The position numbers were made by a program, and so were the translations under genes. From assembly GCA_023955635.1 (NCBI GenBank), contig JAMXHR010000009.1, positions 1 to 64,000 of the forward strand: a DNA stretch of 64,000 bases, in the 5' to 3' direction. Shown piece by piece: positions 35,507 to 46,586 of the stretch. Position 1 is the stretch's first letter; each line of letters opens with the position of its first letter. The DNA comes from Methanosarcina sp. ERenArc_MAG2 (GTDB lineage: Archaea > Halobacteriota > Methanosarcinia > Methanosarcinales > Methanosarcinaceae). The notes under the pieces were generated by a model. It worked only from the letters and a program-made list of their open reading frames with translations. It had not been told where the DNA came from and made no database searches.

Positions 35507-36872
35507 AACCCCAATTTGCCCGGATTCAGTATGCCTTTCGGGTCAAGGGCCTTTTTGATTGCACGCATCACCTCAAGGGCAGAGCCCCACTGGGCTTCCA
35601 TGTACTCAGCCCTAGCTGCACCTACACCATGCTCGGAACTGACTGTGCCCCCAAGTTCAATCGCTGTCCTGTGAATCAGGTCTGCGGCTTTGCTCAGGCG
35701 ATCCCACTCATCTTTATTCAGGACATCAATAAAGAGGGCAAGGTGCAGGTTTCCGTCTCCTATATGCCCGTACTTCATGGCAGGCAGGTTGAATTTTTCT
35801 GAAATTTCCTGTGCCTTTTTGAGTAGTTCTGGAACCTTTTTTATGGGAACCCCCACATCTTCTCCGACATAAATACGGGTTTTTGTAGGGTCCAGACGGG
35901 AAACTGCGGCCCCTACAAGTTTCCTGGCCGCCCAGATGTCTGCCATTTCATTTTCGCTTTCCGCAAGCTTTATGGAAAGAGCCAGGGGAGAACAGATTTT
36001 CATTATCTGCTCTGCAGCTTCACGTGCCGAGCTTTCAGTGCCGTCAACTTCGAAAAGAAGAACGTCCCCTTCCGAAGGGAGCACGAGTTTCGGATCGTAA
36101 CGTCTGAGAACCTGCAGAGAAACTCTATCCAGAATCTCGCAGGCTGAGGGAATGACCCCTTTTGAGAACGTTTTTACAACCGCTTGCCCTGCAATTTCTG
36201 CATTTTCAAAGGAGGCGATAACCAATTTTCGAGTTTGCGGGAGAGGCGCTATTTTCAGGCTGGCTTTCGTGACTATACCGAGTGTGCCTTCCGAGCCTGT
36301 AATAAGCTGAGTCAGATCGTAGCCTGCAGCAGATTTCAACATTTTTGAGCCTGTATGGATAATGGTCCCATCCGCAAGAACCACTTCCAGATCGCGGACA
36401 TAGTTTCTCGTGGTACCGTATTTAACGCAGCGCATTCCACTTGCATTATAAGCTATCATGCCCCCTATAGTACACATAGCTGAACTGCCAGGATTGGGAG
36501 GAAAGAAAAACCCATACGGCTTTAGCGCGTCATTTAAAGCGTCCTGAATTATTCCAGGCTCCACCATTACCTGGATGTTATCAATGTCGATTTCAAGAAT
36601 GCGGTTCATGCCCGACATATCCAGCACAATACCCCTCTAACAGGGACTGCACCACCTGCAAGTCCGGTGCCTGCTCCCCTTGCAGTCACAGGGATATTAT
36701 TCTCATAAGCAAGCCTGACAATACGGCTTACCTCTGCCGTGCTTTTAGGGCGTACTACGTAATCAGGCATTCCCTTGACCTGGGATGCATCAGAAGAGTA
36801 ACAATAAAGTTCCGAAGGCGAGACCGAGAGCCGCAAGCCGACAATTTTTCGAAGTTCTGCAGTTATATCCAT
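35503..36872 (-). CDS. FAD-linked 2-hydroxy-acid dehydrogenase (GlcD/D-lactate type), one frameshift
   Basis: A PCMH-type FAD protein. It shows the FAD-binding part YVVRPKSTAEVSRIVRLAYE, ARGAGTGLAGGAVPVRG, then PNPGSSAMCTIGGMIAYNASG and GSEGTLGIVT, and the C-terminal KYGHIGDGNLHLAL and SSEHGVGAAR. The frame breaks in a C4 run at 36632-36635; one more base gives RGGIVLDMSGM. Restored it is about 456 aa. I chose the ATG at 36872, preceded by GAGGT, since the upstream extension is not protein-like. The gene pair with the iron-sulfur subunit forms a two-gene operon. Confidence 0.85.
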
Positions 36873-36969
36873 TATAGACCTCAAATTAGAATTCAGATGT
36901 GAAAATAGAATTTCTGCCACGGCTGGAGACAGATCAATAAGGGATGAGTTGCAGCAGATAATCAAGATT

Positions 36970-36984
36970 AATAATATATAAGAA
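36970..36984 (-). promoter_or_regulatory. Putative TATA box of the glcD-glcF operon
   Basis: On the minus strand TTCTTATATATTATT, about 100 bp before the chosen start. Confidence 0.4.
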
Positions 36985-37134
36985 TATACCATCATTCTTC
37001 CTCCTGAAAAGCCACTGAGAAATAAAACGTAAAGAAGAGAACCTTTCAGCTCTAAGAAAGCAGGCAGTAAAAGAAACTTTCAGGAAAAAGTGCGGGACAA
37101 ACCTTTACATTCTGATAGACATAAGAGGACAAAC

Positions 37135-39014
37135 ATGACACGGTACTTTGAGATAGAACAGAGAGACGGAGCAGCAAGGATAGGAAAACTCCTGCTATCT
37201 TCCGAACTTCTTACGCCCTGCATTCTTAATACAGCAGAGCTTGGAAACTTTGAGAGCCCGGGCCCTGTTGTTGATGCAGGCAGCTTCTGGGGTACGAAAT
37301 CCCAGGCAGAACTTGAAGCACGAGTAAACCGGATCCGGGAAAAAGCAGGAAACGGGACTCTCATACTCCTGCCGCATCAGGCTTATCCACCTGCCATTCC
37401 AGCCGAATCAGTCGGGAAAGAAAAAACATTTACTTCCATCAATAGTGAAAAACCTGAAAATGAAGGCCCAACAGGTTCTCTTCTAAGAAAAGGAAGAAAG
37501 TTTGAGAAAACCGACCTGTATGTAATAGAAGGGGCCGGGAATCTGGAAAATAATGCACGAAGATTTCTGAAGACAGTGATAGATCTCAAAAGCCAGATAC
37601 CCCCGGATACAGCTCTGTACGCTCCCAATCTGGCTCTTCCCGAAAATATAGCGATGCTGGCCTATCTCGGAATCGATATTCTGGATGATACCAGGGCAGA
37701 AATTGCAGCCTATTCAGACATCTATCTGACAGCAGCAGGCAGTTTTTATCTTGATTCACTGACAGAATTTCCCTGCAGATGCAGGGTATGTGCTGCAACC
37801 AGGCCCGCAGAGGTCCGGAAGCTCTCGAAAATCGAAAGATCAAAGCTCATTTCAGCTCATAACAGGGATGCTCTCGAAGCCGAACTTTCTCTTGTGCGGG
37901 AAAAAATCCGGGCAGGGGCGCTGAGGGAATATGTTGAAGGCCAGTGCAGGGTCAGGCCCTGGCTCACAGCCCTGCTCAGGCTTGGGGATTTCGAATATTC
38001 TTACCTTGAGGAAAGAGTCCCTGCTTTCCGACAAAACCAGCTCCTTGCAGATACTTCTGAAGCCCTATCCAGAATAGAAGTGGTAAGGTTCGCACAGCGC
38101 GTACAGGAGAGATATACACCTCCTGATCTTGATATCCTCCTGCTTCTCCCGTGTGCGGCCAGAAAACCTTATTCCACTTCCCAATCCCATCAGAAATTCA
38201 TTCTAGCCCTTGGAAAATATCGGAAGTTTATCCATGAAGTGATCTTAACCTCACCTCTTGGAATAGTGCCCAGAGAACTGGAACTTACATACCCTGCATC
38301 CCATTATGACACTGCGGTTACAGGGCACTGGGACGAAGAAGAGAAAGCCTGGGTTTCCGGCTGCCTTGAGGCTTATCTCTCAAAATATAGGTATAAGGCA
38401 GTGGTTGCCCACGTAGAAGGGGCATACAGGGAAATCTGTGAAAGAGTGGCAAGCAAACTGGGTATCGAAATAGTCTACACTGCCAGAGAAAGCCTCGTAT
38501 CTATGGAGGCCCTTTCAAACCTTAAGAATACGGTTGAATCTCTTTGCACGGCCGAGAATTTCAGCAAGAAGAGCCTGAATGCTGAAGAGGGAAAAAGAAT
38601 TTCCTGAGAGCAATTGCAGGTTATCAGTTTGGAGAAGATGCGGGACTTCTTTTCCCTGAAGAAGCTGGAAAGCTTGCGGTCAAAGGCCGTTTCCCAAAGC
38701 ACCAGCTCTTTGACGGGAAAAAACAGCTTGCAACTCTGGTTCCTCAGTACGGAATGCTTGCCCTTTCCCTCGAAGGGGCGGAACTGATGGTAAAAAGTGA
38801 GAAGTATATGGTAAAAATTGATGATTTTGTCCCACGTGGTTCCATTCTTGCCCCTGGAGTAATAAAAGCAGACCCGGGAATAAGGACAAATGATGAAGTA
38901 ATTGTCATTGGGAAAAAAGCTCTCTGTGTAGGCCGGGCTGCAATGAGCGGAAAAGAGATGGTGGAATCCAGTAGAGGAGTTGCGGTGGATATCCGGCACG
39001 TTAAGAAACTCTGA
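37135..39014 (+). CDS. arcS: Archaeosine synthase ArcS (TgtA2), one frameshift
   Basis: ArcS turns preQ0 at position 15 of tRNA into archaeosine, after TgtA has inserted the base. The TGT-like N-terminal part is degenerate. The diagnostic core PCAARKPYSTSQSHQKF and a C-terminal PUA RNA-binding domain (FPKHQLFDGKKQLATLVPQYG, VPRGSILAPGVIKADPGIR) are present. The frame breaks in an A5 run at 38592-38596; one more A continues KKNFLRAIAGYQFGEDAG. Restored length is about 627 aa. The ATG at 37135 follows AGAGGAC; an ATG at 37090 is less likely. Confidence 0.85.
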
Positions 39015-39221
39015 GGAAGCTGATCCTTAAAGTAAACTATAAGTAAACTATAAAAGATGCATTTAGAACCTTTGAACCTGATGCTGCCAGCTTGGATTAT
39101 CCTGAACTCTGTAATCCATGAATTAGGAAACAGATTTATGAGAAATCCGAACTGCAGTATTCCAGAAAGGGACACTTTCCTCACGAAGAAATAATAAAAT
39201 GGCAGGAATATATTAGATATT

Positions 39222-39752
39222 ATGATAAGGCGTTTTGCACCTGAAGACTTCCAGGAAGTGGTCGAAATTGAAAGAGAGGCCTTTTCGGAGCATAATTCCC
39301 TCGTGTATATGAGTTTTTACGAAATGGTAGGAGACAGTTTCCTTGTCGCAGAGCAAGACGGAAAAGTCGTCGGGTATGTCGTGGGCTACCGTTCCGCAGA
39401 AAACGAAGGGCATATTTTTTCCATTGGTGTCAAAGAAGAATACCGGGGAAGAAGAATAGGTACTGGACTGATCCATGCTATCTGTGACATCTTTGTTGCA
39501 AACGGGCTTAAATACGCAAGACTGGAAGTAAGAATTAGTAATACAGGAGCACAAAAATTGTACAGATCCATAGGATTTGTACCCTGCTGGACCGAAAAAA
39601 ATTATTACTCAAATGGAGAGGATGGTATGGTGATGAAAATGCACCTTCACCCATACCGTCTCTTGATTTCAAAACAAAAATATCTTGAACCAATATATTC
39701 AGACAACGAATTATTTACTACCTTCAGGGGCCTGATCAGTTATTACCCATGA
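39222..39752 (+). CDS. GNAT acetyltransferase, RimI/Nat-like
   Basis: 176 aa. The acetyl-CoA-binding region reads FSIGVKEEYRGRRIGTGLI, followed by YARLEVRISNTGAQKLYRSIGF, as in RimI and archaeal N-terminal acetyltransferases. The last 30 residues extend beyond the fold. It would acetylate protein N-termini, with target unknown. Its 3' end overlaps the convergent UPF0058 gene by 17 bp. Confidence 0.82.
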   Translation: MIRRFAPEDFQEVVEIEREAFSEHNSLVYMSFYEMVGDSFLVAEQDGKVVGYVVGYRSAENEGHIFSIGVKEEYRGRRIGTGLIHAICDIFVANGLKYARLEVRISNTGAQKLYRSIGFVPCWTEKNYYSNGEDGMVMKMHLHPYRLLISKQKYLEPIYSDNELFTTFRGLISYYP

Positions 39753-40014
39753 GCTTGATGACGGAATTAAGAGATTCCCTCATCTGGACCGACGTTTCCT
39801 CAAAGATAGGATCATCCCGGGACATAAGGGTTGCAAGCTCGCCTCCTAAAATAAAAATTGCGCGCTTGTGGTCTGCCTTACTCCGGTGAATATGTACAGG
39901 GCTTATGGATAAAGCCTTGTAATCATCGAATTCGTGCGTTACCCCGTGCCTTTCAAAGTACCTCTTCATTTGGGCCATATATGTGTGCAGTTGTATGAGC
40001 TCTTCCTTGTGCAT
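39736..40014 (-). CDS. UPF0058 family protein
   Basis: 92 aa of a conserved euryarchaeal family: KEELIQLHTYMAQMKRYFE and then SISPVHIHRSKADHKRAIFI. Histidines in VHIHRSKADHK may bind metal. Function is not known. It is monocistronic and convergent with the acetyltransferase. Confidence 0.8.
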   Translation of the reverse strand: MHKEELIQLHTYMAQMKRYFERHGVTHEFDDYKALSISPVHIHRSKADHKRAIFILGGELATLMSRDDPIFEETSVQMRESLNSVIKLMGNN

Positions 40015-40465
40015 AGCGAACAGACCTACAATTTTACAAGATCAATTTAATATTATCTTGAATCGGATAAAAGAATTGCCCGAGGAAACTTATTTCCTAG
40101 TTTTCCATGATAAAGTTTTTCATATAATGTGTATGATAAATAATGAAGGATTATGGCAGAAAGTGTGAAGTTTAGCACCTTAGTGTGAAATGATGCCAAA
40201 TCGTAGTGATTTCAGAGGTTTCATAAATAAATATTATAGATAAGATAATCTTCAGGAGATGGTTGACTTTAGAAAGGAATGAGTAATATAAGGATACCAG
40301 TTTTAGAAAATCGATGAGATAAGAGACAATTACGGTTGGAAGAAAGTGAAATTAGGAAAAAATAAAAAAATTCAGATTAAGAAGAGAAACAAAAAAGAGA
40401 GTAATATCTTGAAAAAAAGATAAACTAAAAAATAGAAAAAGGAAACTGAAAGAAGTAAAGATCTT
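40015..40465. other. Intergenic region, purine-rich downstream of dnaG
   Basis: No gene seen. From about 40320 to 40455 the plus strand is almost all purine, so the dnaG transcript would end in a pyrimidine-rich, U-tract-containing 3' region typical of archaeal termination. Confidence 0.45.
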
Positions 40466-42034
40466 TCAGAGCATGCTTGAGGTCAAAACTTCCATATCAG
40501 CAGGTACTTTAGCAATGTTTCCTATTTTTACACCTATAAGGTTCTTAATTGCATTACTTGAAGCAATATCAACAAGCCTTTGGGTAATCACGCCATCAAA
40601 GACTACACTCCGGATATTGTCCTTATAGGTTTTCAACCTGGTGGCAAGGTCCCGGACTGCAATTTCTTCTATTACCTTGTCTTCAGAGTCAAGAATTCTG
40701 GCCGTAAGAGTACCTTTCAGTGCTTCAACATGAGGCCTGAACCTGACGGCTTCAGGAGAAGAAACAGGAACCGTTTTTACCGGAGCAGGAGAGACTCTGA
40801 CTGCCTCACCCCCGGGAACTTTCACGGCTGAGACCTTTTCAGCTGGAGGCTTTCCCCTGGGGACTCTGGTAGCAGTAACTGCCCGTGAAGAAGCCAGAGA
40901 TTTTGCGACGACATGTCTTGCTTCGACTTTTTCTGCCATCACAGGAACTCTTTCAGAGACCTTCTCAAAAGTTTTTTCGGGAACTTTTTCAGGTATCTTG
41001 TCAAAAGCTCTTTCAGAGATTACTTCTCCCGTTTCTTCTTCCGGAGGCTCATCTTCGTAAAGATCAGACTTTGAGGAAACTCTGTGTACTTTAACACGCT
41101 TATGCAGCTTCTTCTCGGCAATCCTGGGGACAACTTCAGGTGCCCTCATCTTTCTCTTAGAACTCCTTTCTATCCTGCAGGCTCCTTCTTCGCCTTCCCT
41201 TTCCTGGAGCCCGTATTTCTCAATAATCTGTTCTACAGGAACTTTCCGACGGAGAGCTCTGATGATTTCCTTCTGGACAAGATCTTCAACGCATTTTCCA
41301 TCTGGAGCGCGGGCAACATAGTCGATATCTGCTACCTGCAGGAGTTCGCGTATAATGAGTTCCCCTCCACGATCTCCGTCTGTAAAAGCAGTTACCGTCT
41401 TCTTTTTGGTAAGCTCTGCAACTTCAGGAGGAATATTTGTTCCACCTACACAGATAGTATTCTTTATGCCATAGCGGAGTAGGCTCAGAATGTCAGCTCT
41501 GCCTTCAACAATAATGATAGCATCTGAGTTAAGCACATTCGGCCCACAGGGAATCCTGGATTTACCGTAATAAGTAAGTTCGTCAACTCTTACGGACTGC
41601 CGGACTTCATCAGCCAGTTCCTGAGATTCGGGCACGGTCTCATCAAACATTTTAGTAAAAATGAGTTTTGCCCTTTCGATAATTTTCTTGCGTTTTACAG
41701 CTCTTACATCTTCTACCTGGAAAACCTCAATTTTAGCGCTGCAAGGCCCCACTCTGTCAATGGTCTCAAGAGATGCGGCAAGAATGGATGTCTCAACTTT
41801 ATCAAGGCTTGAGGGAACAAAGATATTTCCTTTGGTCTTTCCTCCTTTAGCAGTAACCATTACCTCGATTCTGCCAATTCTGCCGGTCTTTTGCAGGTCA
41901 CGCAAATCAAGATCAGCCCCGAGCAGTCCCTCGGTCTGGCCAAAGATCGCACCTACTATATCAGGACGTTCAATTACCCCATCAGCATTAATTTTAGAAT
42001 GAATGATATACTTTGTAGTATCCGTATTTTGCAT
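40466..42034 (-). CDS. dnaG: Archaeal DnaG primase-like protein
   Basis: 522 aa. The N-terminal archaeal DnaG region ([22 protein letters not shown]) precedes a Toprim domain with [14 protein letters not shown] and [13 protein letters not shown], giving the Glu and DxD metal ligands. After about residue 300 comes a long, low-complexity hinge rich in Lys, Glu, Pro and Val (repeats of [14 protein letters not shown]). A conserved C-terminal part follows ([20 protein letters not shown]). Archaeal DnaG is a subunit of the RNA exosome and has primase activity in some species. AAAGGAGAA precedes the ATG. No frameshift here despite the length. Confidence 0.93.
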   Translation of the reverse strand: MQNTDTTKYIIHSKINADGVIERPDIVGAIFGQTEGLLGADLDLRDLQKTGRIGRIEVMVTAKGGKTKGNIFVPSSLDKVETSILAASLETIDRVGPCSAKIEVFQVEDVRAVKRKKIIERAKLIFTKMFDETVPESQELADEVRQSVRVDELTYYGKSRIPCGPNVLNSDAIIIVEGRADILSLLRYGIKNTICVGGTNIPPEVAELTKKKTVTAFTDGDRGGELIIRELLQVADIDYVARAPDGKCVEDLVQKEIIRALRRKVPVEQIIEKYGLQEREGEEGACRIERSSKRKMRAPEVVPRIAEKKLHKRVKVHRVSSKSDLYEDEPPEEETGEVISERAFDKIPEKVPEKTFEKVSERVPVMAEKVEARHVVAKSLASSRAVTATRVPRGKPPAEKVSAVKVPGGEAVRVSPAPVKTVPVSSPEAVRFRPHVEALKGTLTARILDSEDKVIEEIAVRDLATRLKTYKDNIRSVVFDGVITQRLVDIASSNAIKNLIGVKIGNIAKVPADMEVLTSSML

Positions 42035-43455
42035 GTAAATTCTCCTTTAGCTATTGTGAATGATTTATCATGATAATTTTTTAAACTATTTCCCACAGGA
42101 AGTTTATACCTAACAATTATGACAGACTGTTCTTCCGGATTATGATCCAGACAGTCTTCCTGATAATACAAACTATCCTTTATACTCTGAAAATTCGTAA
42201 AGGTCTAGACTATGCAAAAATAGTAAAAATCAGATTTCAGACCTAGTCAGGGATAATACACCCTTGAAGAGACAGATTTAAGAATTAAAGACGACTATGA
42301 TCGGAAAGAAAATTCCGAATCTGCCTGCGATTCCTATTTATTGCTTATGCCAGGAGACTTGATCCGGCAGAATGCCAGAAGTGAAGCTACTGATGGAAGC
42401 TCTTACTTTATGAGAGCTAGGCAAAGTTCCAGGCGTGTGTTAACCTGGCTTAAAGCTCTCTTAGACAAAGATGCTCCTGACTTTCGATCCGGGCAGACAA
42501 TAATACCTGCGATGTCCCTGAGGCTTTCTATACCTGCCCGAAAGCCCTCGCCCTAACATAAGTTCTTATCGCGGCCCTGAAATAAACTTCAGAACCAGAA
42601 GCCAAAATCTGCGTTTATCGTTCAATGAGCCTGATAACTCAAATTTTTCCAGAAATACCCCCGAAAAACGGGTAATCCGAGCACGAGCAACCAGAAGGTG
42701 CCAAATGCCCTGTTCCATAAACAAGGAACTCCCTAATGATAAGTGGTAAAGCGGTAAGTGAAATATGTATCAGGTTTATTGAGAGCACTTTTGACTTTTA
42801 CTTCATGGGTGATAATGTATGAATTTAGTTTTGCATTAAATGATTTATCTTAGCCCTGAGTGATAATGCAGTAAATCTGAAGTTTTTATTACATTTGCAT
42901 GTGAATTAGTTACATTGGATTATCTTTACGAATTTAGCAATGATGAGTAGATAAAGTTGTTAGTTTATGAAATAACCTGACAGAACAGATCCCGCCCGCC
43001 TCCAAAGGAATTTCGGCAAAAGAAGGAACTGTACATCATATATTTTAAATTCATATGTCTAATGCCTGCAGGCTTTAAGAACTTTGTGGTTATTTAAAAA
43101 GTTCTATTAAACTCAAGTCATTTTTTCGTGCCCGATATCTTTGAAAAGAGTAAATTTTCAGAACAACTCCAGAAGAGATTTAAAAATTGTAAAAAATAAT
43201 AAACTGGAAAAATTTAGAAAAGTATATATAAAACAAAAGACTTGTAAAAAATTGAACGGGCGAGGCATAGAAACTTTTTTATGTACTAACCCCCCACTCC
43301 CAAACTCGCTCGTTCAGACCCACCTGGAAATTGCTTTGAGAAATTCCCTATCCAGAAACTTGAAAGCTTTTCAACCTTTAAATACTTATAAAAGGCGTGA
43401 AATACCATTATTAAGAGTATGGGAAGCGATTTTGGCACACAAAGTGCTGTAGGTG
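42035..43455. other. 1.4-kb intergenic region
   Basis: I can support no gene. Around 42340-42560 both strands stay open and base composition is more GC-rich. On the minus strand a protein-like stretch reads AGIESLRDIAGIIVCPDRKS and SLSKRALSQVNTRLE without a start codon, so it may be a decayed gene or a structured RNA. An open frame at 43141-43452 is not convincing. Confidence 0.4.
43384..43394 (+). promoter_or_regulatory. Putative TATA box of the FAD oxidoreductase-rtcA unit
   Basis: ACTTATAAAAG, preceded by TTTAAAT, about 70 bp before the proposed start. Confidence 0.45.
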
Positions 43456-44893
43456 ATGACATCCGGAAAGCAGCCGGGGATGAGGGAGGATCTCAGAAAA
43501 GAGTGCCCGCAGAGAACCTTGAAAAAAAAGTCCTGAAAGAGTGGTTATTATAGGAGGGGGAGCCTGTGGCATGGCAGCTGCTACCAAAATTCGAAGACAG
43601 AGCGATTTTGAAATTACCTTACTTTCGAGGGATTCCCATACCGCGTACAGTCATTGTGGAATCCCTTTTGTTCTAGGCCGGGAAATTGACAGTTTCGAAA
43701 AACTGATAGTGAAGCCCCAGGATTTTTTCAGAAAAAACAAAATCGATATCAGGCTAAACGAGAGTGCCAGGTCAATAGATCTGGATTTGAAAATTGTCCG
43801 GACATGGGAAGGAGTTTATCCTTTTGACAAACTCGTGATTGCAACAGGCAGCCTGCCCTTTATACCTCGAACCGGTGGCAAAAATATTCTCCCTTGTGGG
43901 ATCTTTACCCTTAGAAGCCTTGCTGATGGAATACTTTTTGAAAAAGCTTTGGAAACTGCGGGGAAAGTTTGTATCATAGGCGGAGGGACAATAGGAATAG
44001 AATGTGCGGTGGCGCTTGTAGAAAGGGGAATTAAAACCGTCCTCATAACCAGAAGCAAAAGCCTGCTTTCCAGGCAATTTGATCCCGATATTTCTGAAAT
44101 TATAAGGGAACATCTGGAAGGTTTGGGAATCGAAGTCGTTTCCGGGGAGCCTGTGGTCTTTCCTGAAAGCTTTTGGAAAGAAAAAACTCTACATGTAGGG
44201 AATAGGCAGTTTCCTGCAGATCTTGTGCTTATTGCAAGCGGGGTAAAACCTGAAATCTCCCTCGGCCTGGAAGCCGGGATTGAAATTGGAAAAGCCGGAG
44301 GGATGATTGTAAACGAAATGCTCCAGGTAAAAGCAGGAGAGAAATTTCTTCCCTGTGTGTATGCAGGTGGAGAATGTGTGGAAATAACAGACCTTGTAAC
44401 AGGGGAAGCCAGACTAAGTCAGCTGGGCACAACAGCCCGGCGAATGGCCGACATAATCGGAAACAATATCACAGGAGAGCATACTACTTTCGGGCCCCTT
44501 GCAGACCCCTGGATAGCCGTGGCAGGAGACTTGCAATTTGGTGGAGTGGGGATTACCTCAAGAAAGGCTGAAAGCCATAAAATAATAGTGACTACAGGAT
44601 TTTCCCATGGACGCACAAGAGCTTCCTATTACCCAGGCCGAAAAGATGTGTACATTAAACTCCTGTTCAAAGATGATTTTCTGGTGGGTGCGCAGCTTGC
44701 CGGAGGAGAGGGAATAAAAGAAAGAATCGATGCTCTTTGCCTTGCAGTCAGAAAGAAAGCTACCATTTGGGACCTCCTTAGCTTGGAAACCTGTTACGCT
44801 CCGCCGGTCTCCATGCTTGTAGACCCTCTCCGGCCGGCTGTAAAAGACGCAATCCGAAACATCAAGGAAAAAGAAGACAACAAGATAAAGTAA
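43456..44893 (+). CDS. FAD-dependent pyridine nucleotide-disulfide oxidoreductase (CoADR/NADH oxidase type), one frameshift
   Basis: Two Rossmann motifs, VVIIGGGACGMAAATKIRR and VCIIGGGTIGIECAVALVE, bind FAD and NAD(P)H. The single redox cysteine is in YSHCGIPFVLGREI, the position used by CoA disulfide reductase and NADH oxidase. The conserved frame starts at the very N-terminal strand, so an upstream start is needed. A frame from the ATG at 43456 joins it if the A8 run at 43522-43529 is missing one A (KKKSPERVVIIGGG). Without it the only start is GTG at 43541. rtcA follows after 1 bp. Physiological substrate is unknown. Confidence 0.8.
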
Positions 44894-44894
44894 G

Positions 44895-45909
44895 ATGAAA
44901 ATGTGGGGGAAGGAAGTGTTAGAAATTGACGGTTCCTATGGAGAAGGAGGAGGACAATTAGTCAGAACGGCTGTTGCTCTTTCCGCAGTCACGGGAAAAG
45001 AGATCAGGGTCACGAATATCAGGAGAAACAGACCAAATCCTGGCCTTAAACAGCAGCATTTAAAAGCTCTGGAAGTTACAGCCGGTATCTGTGAGGCTAG
45101 GGTTTCGGGGCTTTTTCCAGGCTCAACAGAGCTTTCCTTTGCTCCAATGGAAATAAGGGGGGTAAGTATGATATTGATATTGGGACTGCAGGGAGCATAA
45201 CCCTGCTCCTCCAGTGCCTTATGCCTGCCCTGCCTTTTGCGAAAGAAAAGGTAGAACTCACGGTAAGAGGAGGAACTGATGTAGCATGGGCTCCGACACT
45301 GGACTACCTGCAGCAGGTAACTTTTAGGGCTCTGGAGCGGTTGGGTTATGCAGGTAATGTAACCTTGAAGAAACGTGGTTACTATCCGAAAGGGGAGGAA
45401 AAGTTTCAGCTTTTTTTGAGCCGTGCAGGCTTTGGGGATTTCACTTTTTAAAAGAAGAGGAAGAAATTGAAGGGATTTCTCATGCTTCGAATCTTCCGGC
45501 TCACGTGCCTTTACGCCAGGCAGAAGCCGCCAGTGCCAGATTATTGGGAGCCGGATATTCCTCCCGGATCGAAACCCAATTTTTTGAAGATTTTTCCACT
45601 GGAAGTGGAATAACTCTTTGGACAGGCTATATAGGTGGGAGTGCGCTTGGTGAAAGAGGACTTCCTGCAGAGAAAGTCGGCAAACGTGCTGCAGAAGAAG
45701 TTATCACTGAACTTAGAGCAGGAGCTTCTGTGGACATGCATCTGGCAGACCAGCTAATACCATATATGGCTCTTGCAGGAAACAGTTCTTACACTGTCCG
45801 GGAAATCTCTCTCCATGCTGCAACAAATATCTGGGTAACCGAACAGTTTCTTGATGTCAAATTCAGGATAGAGGAAAAGGAAGACATTTTTGAAGTATCG
45901 GTGAACTAA
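44895..45909 (+). CDS. rtcA: RNA 3'-terminal phosphate cyclase RtcA, two frameshifts
   Basis: RtcA uses ATP to convert an RNA 3'-phosphate to a 2',3'-cyclic phosphate through an enzyme-histidine-AMP intermediate. Motifs: LEIDGSYGEGGGQLVRTAVA, NIRRNRPNPGLKQQHLKAL, and MHLADQLIPYMALAG, which contains the catalytic histidine. Two single-base losses break it. In a G6 run at 45157-45162 one more G gives RGGKYDIDIGTAGS; in a G4 run at 45392-45395 one more gives KGGGKVSAFFEP-like sequence. Restored length is 339 aa, normal for the family. It follows the oxidoreductase directly. Confidence 0.9.
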
Positions 45910-45962
45910 AAGAAGAAAGAAAGGAAAAGTACCGAAAAGAATTTGCCGGGAAACCTTTAAAA

Positions 45963-46586
45963 TCAGTCTTCAACGACAAAAATGTATTCAGGAGGTATCT
46001 TTTCCGCAAGTACAATATAATCGGTTGCAAGTTTGAGGGAAACCCCATCCTCCTGAGCTTTCAAAGCGTCGATCTGAAGGATAAGAGGGTTTTCAGTATG
46101 AATAAGAGCTACTTCTGCAGCCTTTTCATAAGAAGTGCTGAGATGGACATATCGCTGTTTTATTGGGAAAACTCCGTCTTCCAGAAGAACGTCGACTTCC
46201 TCAGGACTTGCCCCATAATACAGGTATGGGAAATTGCTTTCCTTGTAGTCCAGGTCAACATTGACGGAGTGCCCGTAACGTGCCCTGATCCTAGACTCCC
46301 GGATCTCATACCTACCCTTTTCGTCAGATTCTACAAGGGCATAAAGGTATTCTTTCCTCATCCAGTTGTACCGCTTTCTCATGACGTCACAGAAAGCATT
46401 CAGATCCACCCAACCGCACCTGTCCATTTCAACTCCCGCAGATGCTGGAAAATGCCGGAGAGTGCCTGATACAAACCTGCCTAGCTTTTCCTCTCTTCCG
46501 TCATCCAGAAGGTATCTACCAGGGCGTTTACACTGCAGACAGCTGCCTCCTCTAAAATAGCCGTGCTCAGTGCATTTTCGAATCAT
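45963..46586 (-). CDS. kptA: RNA 2'-phosphotransferase KptA/Tpt1
   Basis: KptA transfers an internal RNA 2'-phosphate to NAD+. The 207-aa protein has an archaeal N-terminal zinc-binding segment (CTEHGYFRGGSCLQC). The catalytic part follows: GRFVSGTLRHFPASAGVEMD, GWVDLNAF, IRARYGHSV and YYGASPEEVDVLLEDG, LSTSYEKA. I start at the ATG at 46586 because the family begins there; further Met codons at 46616 and 46670 lack ribosome-binding sites too. It is convergent with rtcA, 53 bp apart. Confidence 0.88.
   Translation of the reverse strand: MIRKCTEHGYFRGGSCLQCKRPGRYLLDDGREEKLGRFVSGTLRHFPASAGVEMDRCGWVDLNAFCDVMRKRYNWMRKEYLYALVESDEKGRYEIRESRIRARYGHSVNVDLDYKESNFPYLYYGASPEEVDVLLEDGVFPIKQRYVHLSTSYEKAAEVALIHTENPLILQIDALKAQEDGVSLKLATDYIVLAEKIPPEYIFVVED

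Noticed and set aside
42470-42510. tRNA-like T-arm (TTTCGATCC)
   Set aside because: No matching acceptor, D or anticodon stems around it.
42341-42556. A 71-codon plus-strand frame downstream of nothing
   Set aside because: Both strands are open here and neither has a start signal or recognisable family; kept only as a note in the intergenic entry.
43141-43452. A 103-codon open frame before the FAD oxidoreductase
   Set aside because: Lys/Asn-rich translation of AT-rich DNA, contains the promoter of the next gene, no ribosome-binding site.
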